From the IMG/VR virus record IMGVR_UViG_3300037847_005729, positions 1 through 64,000 of that record: a stretch of 64,000 bases of DNA; one strand, 5' to 3'. Shown here one piece after another: positions 49,811 through 57,766 of this stretch (position 1 is the first letter of the stretch; every line of letters begins with the position of its first letter). A model generated the notes under the pieces. The model was given only the letters and a program-made list of their open reading frames with translations. It did not search any database and was not told where the DNA came from. The translations under genes and the position numbers were made by a program. The stretch comes from a virus.

Positions 49811-51955
49811 ATGATTATTAAATCCAATAACAAAAACATTACCAAATCAGCAGACTTTAAAGAAAAGTCTTGTTCGATTGACCAAGAGGATATGCGATAT
49901 ATCGCTTCTCTTTTACGGAACAATTATTCTAATCCGTTGTTAGCTACCATTCGTGAGATTATTGCAAATGCACTTGATGTTACTAAAAGCGAAAAGGTAG
50001 ATATTCAATTACCAACCCAAATTGAACCAAACTTTATAGTACGAGATTTTGGGTGTGGTTTGAGTGAGGAAGATATGCTTGGTCTTTATACTAAGTATGG
50101 CAAGTCAACCAAGCGTGACTCCAACGAATCAATCGGTGGTTTCGGCATTGGGCGATTCGCACCTTTATCGTACACAGATTCTTTTATTGTAAGGTCAGTA
50201 CACCAAGGTCACAAACATTCCTATATTATAAGAGTGGACGAACAAGACGATACTATTGTTTCACAGATTGAAAGTCAGCCAACTAAAGAAGCTGATGGAA
50301 TCTATGTGCAAGTAGGAATCAAAAAAGATGACATTGAAGAATTTTTTAAAATTTTTAAAAAAACTTGGTGGTATCGTAAAGATGATATTAAACTACTCAA
50401 TGAAGATTGGGGCGATTTAACATTAGGCGAAGCACAAGAATCCAATGATGTATTTGATTTGTATAAAGAGAATAGTTATTGGCAAGATGTTGCTCACTAT
50501 GGAGACGAGCCTTATGTTCTTATGGGTGGTATTCCATACAAAGTAAACCAAGATGACGAATGGTTTATGTTTAAAAAAGGTCTTGTTTACAAAGCAGAGA
50601 TTGGCGAGTTCAAGTTGCACCATAGTCGTGAGACATTGGAGTACAACCCACAAGTCAAACAAGCTCTCAAGAAAGCATCAGATAAGATATTCGCCAAGCT
50701 CGCTGAAACATTGGGCAGTCAAATGGACAAAGCCAATACTTTCTATGAAGCTAGTGAGATTATGTATAAAGCTATGGAAACTTACAGACAGAGATTTGGT
50801 GCAAAGCTCAAAATTTCTTCTAAGAAGTTTAAAGATGTAAATGGTGTTTTGTTTCCTAAAGATTGGATTGCCAAAGAAACCCACATTACCACTAGAGAAA
50901 ATGGTAACTTGAGTTTTTCTCATTCAAGATATACCTACAATGAAAACGAACCAAGAGAAGATACAATCTATATTGTTGATGATTATCCAAGTCCTCGCTC
51001 TCCAAAGTCAAGATGTTTATTCCTGCACCTTTGGGAAAAAGAAAATCTTAAAGATGGTAACAAAGGTAAGATTATCCTTATCAATTCAGAGGGTATGAAA
51101 GCCGATAGTATTGATGGCACATACGATACCCAAGCGTTGTGTGTTCAGCGAGTCAAAGATTGTAACCACCCAAATGTCAAACTGCTATCAGAGTGCGAGC
51201 GAATCATTGCACCACAGAGAGCTAGGAAGAAAGGTAATGTTAAATCTTTATCAGCTATGGATATTCTAAAGTTTGATTATAGAAACACCCATCACGAGTG
51301 GGCAAACCTAGACACCTATTGGGGAATAGACAAAGATGAAGATTTTGATGACGATAGTAAGACATTCTATTATGTTAATTACTATGCGAACAAAATTACT
51401 TTTGAGCCTTACAGAAAATACCTTGGTGCAGATGGCGAAGTTGAAATTAATCCTTATATGTTCCATAAGAATTTTTTACAAAACATTCCTAGTTTCAAAG
51501 AAAACATTTGGGGTGTTCGTAAAAACCTAAAGAGTCGAATCGAGAAAAGGGATAATTGGATTTGCTTAGATGATGTCTATGAAGATTTGGTCAAGCAAGA
51601 CGAGGGTGTTCAAAACTATGTTAAGTGGTACGAAGAGCGAGAGCTTTTTGATGGGTACGACAAAACCTTGATGGAAGATATTGCTAAGTTTCCAAAAGAT
51701 AACCTTAATGAAATTTTAAAAAATTTATTAAAAAATTATAATGCTTGGAGAACAAAACAATCAAAAGTCTACAATCAAAATTATAATCACGACTATGTGA
51801 TGGAAAGACTCAAGCCACAGAAGTTAAGTGGCGAATCATTAGCGAGGAAGCGAGCTTTCGACAAAGCGTTTCCTATGGCAAAGTATTGCCTTGAGGGTTG
51901 CAGTAGTGACAAAGCAACAAGTATTTCTGATGTGTTAGCGTATATCGGAGAGTAG
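49811..51955 (+). CDS. rIIA: rIIA-like GHKL ATPase
   Basis: 714 residues. The N-terminal GHKL (Hsp90/MutL-type) ATP site is clear: TIREIIANALDVTKSE (N box, near 49), FIVRDFGCGLSEEDMLGLYT (DxGxG) and GGFGIGRFAPL (G2). The rest is a long mixed region as in T4 rIIA (725 aa). In T4, rIIA and rIIB control lysis inhibition and exclusion by prophage-encoded systems and associate with the membrane. The rIIB gene follows after one intervening gene. Leaderless promoter upstream, strong terminator downstream. Confidence 0.85.
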   Translation: MIIKSNNKNITKSADFKEKSCSIDQEDMRYIASLLRNNYSNPLLATIREIIANALDVTKSEKVDIQLPTQIEPNFIVRDFGCGLSEEDMLGLYTKYGKSTKRDSNESIGGFGIGRFAPLSYTDSFIVRSVHQGHKHSYIIRVDEQDDTIVSQIESQPTKEADGIYVQVGIKKDDIEEFFKIFKKTWWYRKDDIKLLNEDWGDLTLGEAQESNDVFDLYKENSYWQDVAHYGDEPYVLMGGIPYKVNQDDEWFMFKKGLVYKAEIGEFKLHHSRETLEYNPQVKQALKKASDKIFAKLAETLGSQMDKANTFYEASEIMYKAMETYRQRFGAKLKISSKKFKDVNGVLFPKDWIAKETHITTRENGNLSFSHSRYTYNENEPREDTIYIVDDYPSPRSPKSRCLFLHLWEKENLKDGNKGKIILINSEGMKADSIDGTYDTQALCVQRVKDCNHPNVKLLSECERIIAPQRARKKGNVKSLSAMDILKFDYRNTHHEWANLDTYWGIDKDEDFDDDSKTFYYVNYYANKITFEPYRKYLGADGEVEINPYMFHKNFLQNIPSFKENIWGVRKNLKSRIEKRDNWICLDDVYEDLVKQDEGVQNYVKWYEERELFDGYDKTLMEDIAKFPKDNLNEILKNLLKNYNAWRTKQSKVYNQNYNHDYVMERLKPQKLSGESLARKRAFDKAFPMAKYCLEGCSSDKATSISDVLAYIGE

Positions 51956-51963
51956 TAATCATA

Positions 51964-52004
51964 GTCGGCTAGGAGTGTGGTAGTTCCTAGCCGACACAAT
52001 TTTT
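51964..52004 (+). terminator. Rho-independent terminator after rIIA
   Basis: Perfect 11-bp stem GTCGGCTAGGA / TCCTAGCCGAC with a 10-nt loop, then ACAATTTTT. The next gene starts at 52012. Confidence 0.88.
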
Positions 52005-52011
52005 AAACATT

Positions 52012-52773
52012 ATGCAATTAGATTTTTTATCCTATACAGAAAGTAAACCCACAGAACAATTATCATTCCTAGATGAAAAGAATAGAGTACATATTAAGAA
52101 ACATAACAAGGCAGATGTCGAAAAGTTCTTCGCTTCAATTACAGAGGACGAAGTTATTGACCATAGTGTTGTATGGGAAAGACTCAAACCCACAAATGAT
52201 GTTGATGTATTTCAGAGGTGGTTGTTTGCCTTTTGTTCAGTCCATACCTCCTACGAGTCCAATATGCGAGGTTATCTTGCGATTAAGGACTTTACAGAAT
52301 GGTTTAACAAAGACGAAGTTCTCTTTGACAAACTTAAAGATAGTGGTGTTGGACTATACAACAACCGAACCAAGTTCATTAGTGAGTTTGCCACAAAATA
52401 TTGGCAGAACCCAAATTTATTTAAATTTAAAAAAAATGAGAAGTGGTCAAAATTCAGAGATGGTCTTGTCAAAGACATTTTAGGATTAGGTCTAGCAAAA
52501 GTATCTTTCGCATTAGAGATGATATACACCTTTGATGTAAAAGTATTTTGTTGCGACACACATTTATTCCAAGCGTATGGTTACGACCAATCACTACACT
52601 TACCAAAGTATCGTGAGTTGGAAAACCATTGGATAGAATTTTCGGCAATGTATAATGTTCCTAGTGCTATTGCTAGGGCGATATATTGGAACAGAAAAAA
52701 AGGCGAGAAAGATTGTTCGTATTGGGCTGATGTCCTTGACAACGACAAGAATTCTTTTAGTATCAAAGTATAA
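52012..52773 (+). CDS. HhH-GPD DNA glycosylase-like protein
   Basis: 253 residues. GLVKDILGLGLAKVSFALEM fits the helix-hairpin-helix with a lysine at the OGG1/EndoIII catalytic position, and KVFCCDTHLFQAYG matches the (P)VDTH catalytic Asp segment of EndoIII/MutY. ATKYWQNPNLFKFKK lies upstream where the family has its preceding helix. Probable base-excision activity or a catalytically altered DNA-bending relative. There is no iron-sulphur loop. It sits between rIIA and rIIB. Confidence 0.62.
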   Translation: MQLDFLSYTESKPTEQLSFLDEKNRVHIKKHNKADVEKFFASITEDEVIDHSVVWERLKPTNDVDVFQRWLFAFCSVHTSYESNMRGYLAIKDFTEWFNKDEVLFDKLKDSGVGLYNNRTKFISEFATKYWQNPNLFKFKKNEKWSKFRDGLVKDILGLGLAKVSFALEMIYTFDVKVFCCDTHLFQAYGYDQSLHLPKYRELENHWIEFSAMYNVPSAIARAIYWNRKKGEKDCSYWADVLDNDKNSFSIKV

Positions 52774-52803
52774 ATTATTAACTAACAAAACAAAAAAATT
52801 CTT

Positions 52804-53667
52804 ATGGCAAATTATCCATATATAGTATCAGAGTCAACTGCGACTCTATTGTATGAGGGCAAACCTTATACTATCGAATCCTCACAACCAAACTTTGAAC
52901 CTTTTAAAAAGGCATTGATGAGTGGGGATTTTGAAACTGCGATAGACTACCTAGATATTCGTAAGCAAGTCGAAGCATTTGCTGATGGAGAGTTGGTAGT
53001 GGACAAAGGTGCAGTTTACTTTCACGGACAGAGACTACACGGAAAAGTTATCGACAAGTTGTTAGACTTGCTTGGTAGTGGATTAGATGTTGGCTCTGCT
53101 TTCGTTAAGTTTGTAAAAAACCTTTTACAGAATCCAAGTAACAATTCTGTTGAAGAGTTGTACGACTTTCTTTCCTATAAACAATTACCGATTGATGATG
53201 ACGGATATGTTATCGGATACAAGGGAGTTTGTAATGACTATTGGAGTCAAAGTGGAAACAAGCACACTATTGTTTTACAAGGTCAAACCAATGAGCGTGG
53301 TCAAATCAAAAATGTTGTTGGGTCAACTATTGAGGTAGCTAGAAATTGTGTTGATGACAATCGTGAAAATGGTTGCTCTCACGGATTGCACATTGGCTCG
53401 TTTGATTATGCAAATGAGTGGGCGAGTGGTGGCAAGCTATTGCTTGTTCGTTTCAACCCAAGAGATGCAGTAAGCGTGCCTAGCGATTGCTCTTGTCAGA
53501 AGTTGCGAGTATGCAAGTATGAGATTCTTGAGGAAGTTGCTAGAGACGAATCAGAAATTGAAGCACCTTATTATAGTGTTTATACAAATGGCGAGACTCG
53601 TGAAGAGGACGAAAACGATTATAATTCAGAAGATAATGATGAGGAATATTATGAAGAAGAAGAATAA
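52804..53667 (+). CDS. rIIB: rIIB-like protein
   Basis: 287 residues. DGYVIGYKGVCNDYWSQSGN, then VARNCVDDNRENGCSHGLHI and GKLLLVRFNPRDAVSVPSD match the conserved C-terminal block of phage rIIB-like proteins ('GyK.v...y.....g....v......v..d....Cs.GLHvgs..YA'). The last ~35 residues are almost all Glu/Asp/Asn. T4 rIIB is 312 aa and works with rIIA in lysis inhibition. No classical promoter is seen directly before it; it may be transcribed with the glycosylase-like gene. Confidence 0.8.
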   Translation: MANYPYIVSESTATLLYEGKPYTIESSQPNFEPFKKALMSGDFETAIDYLDIRKQVEAFADGELVVDKGAVYFHGQRLHGKVIDKLLDLLGSGLDVGSAFVKFVKNLLQNPSNNSVEELYDFLSYKQLPIDDDGYVIGYKGVCNDYWSQSGNKHTIVLQGQTNERGQIKNVVGSTIEVARNCVDDNRENGCSHGLHIGSFDYANEWASGGKLLLVRFNPRDAVSVPSDCSCQKLRVCKYEILEEVARDESEIEAPYYSVYTNGETREEDENDYNSEDNDEEYYEEEE

Positions 53668-53740
53668 GATTGATAGACGGATTTTTCACTTGGTGGGTAA
53701 TGTCTGTGATTTTTATTTGGTGTCTTTATTACTATTGTAG
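53651..53740 (+). CDS. Possible 29-residue hydrophobic microprotein
   Basis: MKKKNKIDRRIFHLVGN followed by CDFYLVSLLLL. A basic start and a hydrophobic end could form a signal-anchor. It overlaps the acidic tail of rIIB in another frame, so it may be chance. A second overlapping frame from ATG 53700 is equally short. Confidence 0.25.
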   Translation: MKKKNKIDRRIFHLVGNVCDFYLVSLLLL

Positions 53741-53742
53741 AG

Positions 53743-53937
53743 ATGATATTTAAGTTTTCCGTAAAAGACGAATACGATAAACCTATTTATAAAGGACAAA
53801 AAACCTTTGAAAAAAATAGCGAGGTAGATGAGCGTAAATGCTTGGATACTTTTGAGGACATTCATTCAGTAGTGTTCGGAACAGATTTTACTGATAAGAG
53901 TATTGAGATAGATGAAGCTATCGACTTATCAGATTAG
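53743..53937 (+). CDS. Small acidic hypothetical protein
   Basis: 64 residues, acidic, no family recognised. FKFSVKDEYDKPIYKGQKTF looks like a beta-hairpin and the C-terminus (KSIEIDEAIDLSD) is acidic. It overlaps the next gene by 26 nt. Confidence 0.5.
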   Translation: MIFKFSVKDEYDKPIYKGQKTFEKNSEVDERKCLDTFEDIHSVVFGTDFTDKSIEIDEAIDLSD

Positions 53938-54232
53938 TTTTACCTTTGGTGGCTTGACGATTCGAGCCACCAAAAAACTAACCCCCAACAAATTTAAAAA
54001 AATTTTAAAAAAAATGCAAAATGCAAATTATATTGTGCGAGACTGCCAATCAAAAAAAGTAGTCAACTTTTATTCAACTAAACTGCCTAAGGCATCAATT
54101 ATGGCTCACGAGTGTCGTAGAGATATGAAAGCTCTAAGTGGTAGAGAACACGAAGTTCTTATTAAGGTTGAGGGACAAGATTATATATTAACAGAGGAGG
54201 AATACAATGGATTGGCTAACACAGAAAATTAA
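53912..54232 (+). CDS. Hypothetical basic protein
   Basis: 106 residues, basic, no family recognised. KKLTPNKFKKILKKMQNANY is encoded in part by a copy of the dispersed AATTTAAAAA repeat (53990-54014). GREHEVLIKVEGQDYILTEE toward the end reads as strands. It overlaps its neighbours on both sides. Confidence 0.5.
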   Translation: MKLSTYQISFTFGGLTIRATKKLTPNKFKKILKKMQNANYIVRDCQSKKVVNFYSTKLPKASIMAHECRRDMKALSGREHEVLIKVEGQDYILTEEEYNGLANTEN

Positions 54233-54422
54233 AGAAACAGAAAAGTGGTTGAGTCAAAACCAACGACAAGCGTCTTTACCTACAATGGAGATTGAAGATG
54301 CTTTGCATAAACAAGAGGTATCTCACAAAAGAGAAATTTTAAGTCTGTTACATCAATTCAGACACCACCCATTATCTACTAACCCAAAACCAAAGGAGAA
54401 AATTGAGCAAAAACATTTCTAG
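54207..54422 (+). CDS. Hypothetical helical protein
   Basis: 71 residues starting MDWLTQKIKETEKWLSQNQR and mostly helical. The start has a perfect Shine-Dalgarno (AGGAGG, seven bases upstream), which is rare in this window and decides the start. It overlaps the previous gene by 26 nt and the next TTG-started ORF by 20 nt. Confidence 0.6.
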   Translation: MDWLTQKIKETEKWLSQNQRQASLPTMEIEDALHKQEVSHKREILSLLHQFRHHPLSTNPKPKEKIEQKHF

Positions 54423-54579
54423 TGTTGACAAGTCTGTCGAAAACGAGTCGTATGGTAAAAAACAAAACGACTTTCTAAATTGGCTTCAAGCAAAACTTGA
54501 AGAAGAAACACAAAAAGAATCATATAAAAATTACTACAAAAATGAGCAAACAAACAGAAAACGGATACCTCGAAGATGA
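54403..54579 (+). CDS. Possible 58-residue protein with TTG start
   Basis: Begins SKNISSVDKSVENESYGKK after the TTG; Lys/Glu-rich. AAGGAG lies four to five bases before the TTG. It overlaps both neighbours in other frames. The ribosome site is the main support. Confidence 0.4.
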   Translation: MSKNISSVDKSVENESYGKKQNDFLNWLQAKLEEETQKESYKNYYKNEQTNRKRIPRR

Positions 54580-54835
54580 GGACGACAATCAAGCACCAAG
54601 CGAGTTGCTAGAGTACCTAGCAGAAGATTGTTTAAAATTAGACGGACTCAACGAGGCAATCGTTGGAGTAACATCACAAGGATACCTAGTTTACGACTAC
54701 GAGAAAATCATAGGAGTATTTATGAAACAAGGAATGGAAAATGACGAAGCTATTGAGTTCTTCGACTACAATGTTCTAGGTCTTGAGGGTAATGGTAATT
54801 GGGTTATAATGAAAAGCAGAGAATATTATGTATAA
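54542..54835 (+). CDS. Hypothetical acidic protein
   Basis: 97 residues from ATG 54542. MSKQTENGYLEDEDDN is an acidic start; LLEYLAEDCLKLDGLNEAIV, then YLVYDYEKIIGVFMKQGMEN look like a small alpha/beta domain. The upstream in-frame ATG (54497) only adds a Lys-rich stretch and overlaps the preceding ORF more. It overlaps the transglycosylase gene by 8 nt. Confidence 0.55.
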   Translation: MSKQTENGYLEDEDDNQAPSELLEYLAEDCLKLDGLNEAIVGVTSQGYLVYDYEKIIGVFMKQGMENDEAIEFFDYNVLGLEGNGNWVIMKSREYYV

Positions 54836-55286
54836 GTTAGAAAAAATTGTCCAAGTTATTGTCCTTATCGCATTTGTTTTGGTGTGTGTTAGGGCTTGCA
54901 CATCTCAAGTGTTCGGTAGCGTTGATGTTATTGATGTTATCGTAGCTATCGAAAAGGTAGAATCGAACAACAATCCTTATGCTATAAACATAAAAGAAAA
55001 TGCTATCGGCTCGTTGCAGATTCGAGAGATTATGATTGCTGATTATAACAGAATCACAAATCAAAACCTGCCACACAATGTTGCATACAATCGTGCTATG
55101 GCTTACATTATAGCATCAGAAATCTTTTCCTATTATATGCAGTTCATTGACAAGCCAAATGCGAAGCACCTAGCTTTCATTTGGAATGGTGGTGGCTCTG
55201 CTTGGAAACGAGTGGATAATCCAAAGAATGACCAAAAGCAAAAAAACCTTGACTTGTATTGGGAGAAAGTCAAACTACACCTATGA
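54828..55286 (+). CDS. Lytic transglycosylase-like endolysin with signal anchor
   Basis: 152 residues. LEKIVQVIVLIAFVLVCVRA is an N-terminal hydrophobic segment (signal or signal-arrest-release type, with Cys at its end). VIVAIEKVESNNNPYAINIK gives the catalytic Glu with S-x-x-x-P/A as in SLT/goose lysozymes, AIGSLQIREIM is the GxxQI motif, and HLAFIWNGGGSAWKR the W-NGG element. It would cleave peptidoglycan in the periplasm at lysis. Likely phage endolysin. The holin-like genes lie 6-7 kb upstream rather than adjacent. Confidence 0.8.
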   Translation: MYKLEKIVQVIVLIAFVLVCVRACTSQVFGSVDVIDVIVAIEKVESNNNPYAINIKENAIGSLQIREIMIADYNRITNQNLPHNVAYNRAMAYIIASEIFSYYMQFIDKPNAKHLAFIWNGGGSAWKRVDNPKNDQKQKNLDLYWEKVKLHL

Positions 55287-55801
55287 ATATATTTTGTTTA
55301 GACCAAGACCCAATACAATCAGCCAAGTGGTTGTGCGACCAACATTGTAACAAGATGGTGTTAGAGTCAGCACAGATGGTTGCCAACTGCTTTACATTGG
55401 AAACACTTGAGTCAGCACCTAAGACACAAAAAGGTACTGCTCGCAAACATTCTTACTACAAGCACCCTTGCTCTATATGGGCAAGGGAAACTATGGGTAA
55501 TCTTGTTTGGCTTCTTAATCATTCTCTTGCTATGGAGATTGAGAGATTAGACAGAGGATTCAAGCCACACTTTTCGGCAGAGTTCTTGCATTGGGCTTTC
55601 AATAATTGGCAATCAGCAGATAATATGAAGTTCCATACAACTCACACCACACCTTTTGCAATCGCCATCAGCGACAATATGACTTGCAGACAAGACCCAA
55701 CATTCGATTCCGTTGACGAAGTCGGCAAGTATCGCTTGTATTATAAACACGACAAACCATTTGCCACTTGGAAGAAAAACAAACCTATGTGGATAATTTA
55801 A
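55283..55801 (+). CDS. Conserved phage protein of unknown function
   Basis: 172 residues from ATG 55283 (ATGA overlap). NIFCLDQDPIQSAKWLCDQH, then CNKMVLESAQMVANCF and HPCSIWARETMGNLVWLLNH are conserved-looking blocks with several His/Cys, recalling a family common in tailed phages ('CDkHv.KM.lEsaQml'). No function is established from sequence; metal binding by the Cys/His cluster is possible. Confidence 0.6.
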   Translation: MNIFCLDQDPIQSAKWLCDQHCNKMVLESAQMVANCFTLETLESAPKTQKGTARKHSYYKHPCSIWARETMGNLVWLLNHSLAMEIERLDRGFKPHFSAEFLHWAFNNWQSADNMKFHTTHTTPFAIAISDNMTCRQDPTFDSVDEVGKYRLYYKHDKPFATWKKNKPMWII

Positions 55802-55819
55802 AAAAATTTAAAAAAATTT
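55795..55819. repeat. Dispersed AATTTAAAAA repeat
   Basis: Two and a half ~11-bp units of AATTTAAAAAA directly before the ATG at 55820. One of about twelve copies between 49.5 and 59.6 kb. Confidence 0.6.
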
Positions 55820-56104
55820 ATGAGTATAGAAATTACAAAATCAGCAGAAGAAACTTACAGAAGAGTATTGCACTCGCTAAATGTTAAGTACAAAGGTCAA
55901 GAAATCCTAGTTGTTATTGATGATGATGACAATGGTGGTAGCGTGAACTTTTATGATATGGAACGAAACGAATTATCTGATTCGGCAGTCGTTGAGGTTT
56001 TACAAGAGTTTTTCTCAGAGTATCGTGAGCCAAGCGAGTTGACTGAGAATAAAAAGTGGTTTTTTGACAAAGAAGATGGATATTGGTGGGAAGATGTGGA
56101 TTGA
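55820..56104 (+). CDS. Hypothetical acidic protein
   Basis: 94 residues, no family recognised. SAEETYRRVLHSLNVKYKGQ, ILVVIDDDDNGGSVNFYDME and a Trp-rich end (KWFFDKEDGYWWEDV). The acidic composition recalls DNA-mimic or host-takeover proteins, but nothing more specific can be said. The dispersed AT repeat lies directly upstream. Confidence 0.5.
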   Translation: MSIEITKSAEETYRRVLHSLNVKYKGQEILVVIDDDDNGGSVNFYDMERNELSDSAVVEVLQEFFSEYREPSELTENKKWFFDKEDGYWWEDVD

Positions 56105-56133
56105 AAAACTAATCCTACCCTTTATTATAGGGT
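56101..56133 (+). promoter_or_regulatory. Sigma70-like leaderless promoter with overlapping inverted repeat
   Basis: TTGAAA (56101-56106), 16 nt, TATTAT (56123-56128), 5 nt, ATG 56134. ACCCT/AGGGT flank the -10, a possible operator. Confidence 0.55.
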
Positions 56134-56343
56134 ATGATTCCTCAAGAAGTATATGGTGTTATGTTTTTTATAGTAGCAGTTATTATATTTAGTCTAGGTT
56201 GTTGGTATCTATGTTGGTGGGTTGACAAAGAGAAAGACTTTGTCGCTCGCAAATGTAGGCAAAAAACTAGACAATATGCTAGACAAGAGAGGAGATACAA
56301 GAGACATTTGAAAGCAAGAAAAGACTTAGGTAAACTATTATGA
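56134..56343 (+). CDS. Small membrane protein with basic tail
   Basis: 69 residues: VYGVMFFIVAVIIFSLGCWY is a transmembrane helix, followed by a strongly basic tail (RKCRQKTRQYARQERRYKRH). One-TM proteins with a basic cytoplasmic tail often occur among phage early genes; function unknown. Its stop overlaps the next start as ATGA. Confidence 0.55.
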   Translation: MIPQEVYGVMFFIVAVIIFSLGCWYLCWWVDKEKDFVARKCRQKTRQYARQERRYKRHLKARKDLGKLL

Positions 56344-56441
56344 TTTGGGGTATTTTGATTATTTTTGGGGTTTTGACCTTATTATATATATCAATCATTA
56401 GATGGCTAGATGCTCTAGGAAAGGAAACAGAAGATGAGTAA
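56340..56441 (+). CDS. 33-residue membrane microprotein
   Basis: Begins MIWGILIIFGVLTLLYISII and ends in a short acidic tail (GKETEDE). ATGA overlap with the upstream gene and an 8-nt overlap with the next support translation. Confidence 0.5.
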   Translation: MIWGILIIFGVLTLLYISIIRWLDALGKETEDE

Positions 56442-56637
56442 TTATGTTTCGTTAAAGTCTGTCGGTTGTTTGTATTTTTTTGATACAGAGACCACTTATC
56501 CTCTTGACAATCGTAACAGAGTATGTTTTACTGAGGGTGTTCACTTGAAAGATGTTGATACATATTGGGTAAAAAAATTAAGTAAAGCAGACAAAAAACT
56601 AATTCAGAAAGATTTAAAAAAATTTAAAAAAATTTGA
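56434..56637 (+). CDS. Hypothetical protein
   Basis: 67 residues. GCLYFFDTETTYPLDNRNRV is strand-like, and the C-terminus (LSKADKKLIQKDLKKFKKI) is encoded partly by the AATTTAAAAA repeat. An AAGGAAACAG stretch precedes its start. No function recognised. Confidence 0.5.
   Translation: MSNYVSLKSVGCLYFFDTETTYPLDNRNRVCFTEGVHLKDVDTYWVKKLSKADKKLIQKDLKKFKKI
56612..56635. repeat. Dispersed AATTTAAAAA repeat, inside a gene end
   Basis: GATTTAAAAAAATTTAAAAA followed by AATTT; it encodes the last residues (LKKFKKI) of the upstream ORF. Confidence 0.55.
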
Positions 56638-56786
56638 TGAACATTCCAAACTCACTAAACAATCACTTTGAATCGGTATTCTTAAATGCCAAAACACCAA
56701 ACAAAAATTACAAATTAAACTTATATGAAACCACCACCAAGAAAAACAGAAGAAGAAATGACAATGAAAGAGTTGCGAGAGCATAA
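56637..56786 (+). CDS. Possible 49-residue protein
   Basis: TGATG overlap with the previous stop; begins MNIPNSLNNHFESVFLNAKT and ends in Arg/Asn-rich residues. It overlaps the 56725 gene by 62 nt in a different frame. Supported only by the coupling. Confidence 0.3.
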   Translation: MNIPNSLNNHFESVFLNAKTPNKNYKLNLYETTTKKNRRRNDNERVARA

Positions 56787-57186
56787 AAAACTCAAAGAAG
56801 CAGAAGCTGAAGCTGACAGAATAGAAGAAGAAGAAAGAGAAAAAGCTATTGTTGGTACTACTGATGTACAGAATTGTCTAATTACAGAAGCCGAACGAGA
56901 TATTAGAATCGTTAAGAGTAAGATTGATGATATGAAAGAAAGATATTATGCTTATGATTCAGAGTATGGATATGTAAACAAACTAGAAAATCTATACGCT
57001 GAGTTGGCAACTGCCGAGCATAAGCTACAAATGATTCGATTATATCCGTTCAATGCACCGATAACCACCGATACATCAAATCGTAATCACGATTGGCATA
57101 AAGAAATGTATCACGAAGCCACAAGTCAGTATGAGAATCTGTCTGACTTACCTCAATCAGAGGATTGGACACACGATTATAATTAA
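56725..57186 (+). CDS. Hypothetical coiled-coil protein
   Basis: 153 residues. The first ~45 are Glu/Lys-rich helix (MTMKELREHKKLKEAEAEAD), followed by AERDIRIVKSKIDDMKERYY, also coiled-coil-like, and a hydrophilic end (NRNHDWHKEMYHEATSQYEN). No catalytic motif or membrane segment; possibly a structural or scaffolding helper. Confidence 0.5.
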   Translation: MKPPPRKTEEEMTMKELREHKKLKEAEAEADRIEEEEREKAIVGTTDVQNCLITEAERDIRIVKSKIDDMKERYYAYDSEYGYVNKLENLYAELATAEHKLQMIRLYPFNAPITTDTSNRNHDWHKEMYHEATSQYENLSDLPQSEDWTHDYN

Positions 57187-57222
57187 TTTAAAAAAGTTTA
57201 TTATAATTTAAAAAAAATTTAA
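57184..57222. repeat. Dispersed AT repeat in the 57187-57340 gap
   Basis: AATTTAAAAAAG...AATTTAAAAAAAATTTAA. The rest of this 154-bp gap holds no ORF; TAAAAT (57328-57333) lies 7 nt before ATG 57341 but without a good -35. Confidence 0.5.
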
Positions 57223-57340
57223 TTACAAATTACTATACAGATATATAAGAGAAAACATTATAAAAAAAAGAAAATGGTTGGAAATGGGTTAAAATGGGTA
57301 ATTATATACCTCGCCCTTACCTAACTATAAAATATGTGCT

Positions 57341-57559
57341 ATGAAAAATGATTTAGAATACTATGTTGGATACGCTTGTTGTATCGTTGTTGGATTATTA
57401 TTGGTTATTCCTTATGCTATTATAAGGGGTTTGTTGGAGTCTGTTGTGTTAATACCTAACATATTAAAGCACTACAAACAGAATCAATATGAAAGAAAGA
57501 TAAAGAACCAAGTAGATGATATAATGAGAGAAGATGAGCCACAAAGACCAATCTTTTAA
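57341..57559 (+). CDS. Small membrane protein
   Basis: 72 residues. YVGYACCIVVGLLLVIPYAI is a transmembrane helix with two Cys, then GLLESVVLIPNIL may be a second short hydrophobic segment, and the C-terminus is charged (QVDDIMREDEPQRPIF). No family recognised. Confidence 0.5.
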   Translation: MKNDLEYYVGYACCIVVGLLLVIPYAIIRGLLESVVLIPNILKHYKQNQYERKIKNQVDDIMREDEPQRPIF

Positions 57560-57565
57560 AACACG

Positions 57566-57601
57566 AATTTAAAAAAATTTATTTAAATTTATTAAAATTT
57601 T
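57566..57601. repeat. Dispersed AT repeat
   Basis: AATTTAAAAAAATTTATTTAAATTT followed by ATTAAAATTTT, in the gap between two membrane-protein genes. Confidence 0.5.
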
Positions 57602-57629
57602 GGGGCATTTTGGGCAATTTTAAAAACTC

Positions 57630-57694
57630 TTGACGAATGAAAAAAAATCCAAATATCGCTTGACAAAGCACACAAATCCAAATATCGTGTTAGT
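57630..57694 (+). promoter_or_regulatory. Tandemly duplicated leaderless promoter
   Basis: TTGACG (57630) and TTGACA (57660) each lead into a direct repeat AATCCAAATATCG (57646-57658 and 57675-57687). The second copy gives TTGACA, 17 nt, TATCGT (57683-57688), 6 nt, ATG 57695. The 29-30 bp duplication suggests either an alternative promoter or a repressor operator pair. Confidence 0.6.
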
Positions 57695-57766
57695 ATGATG
57701 AGTTTAATATATCTATTGATTGGTGTTCTGTGGGTCTTATATAGAGAATGGAAAGCAGAAATTTAA
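57695..57766 (+). CDS. 23-residue membrane microprotein
   Basis: MMSLIYLLIGVLWVLYREWK then AEI. One hydrophobic helix with a charged end. Its start lies 6 nt after a promoter -10, and it overlaps the next gene by 19 nt. Confidence 0.45.
   Translation: MMSLIYLLIGVLWVLYREWKAEI

Noticed and set aside
56095-56193. 32-codon frame MWIEKLILPFIIGYD... from ATG 56095
   Set aside because: It overlaps the promoter and start of the 56134 gene and has no ribosome site.
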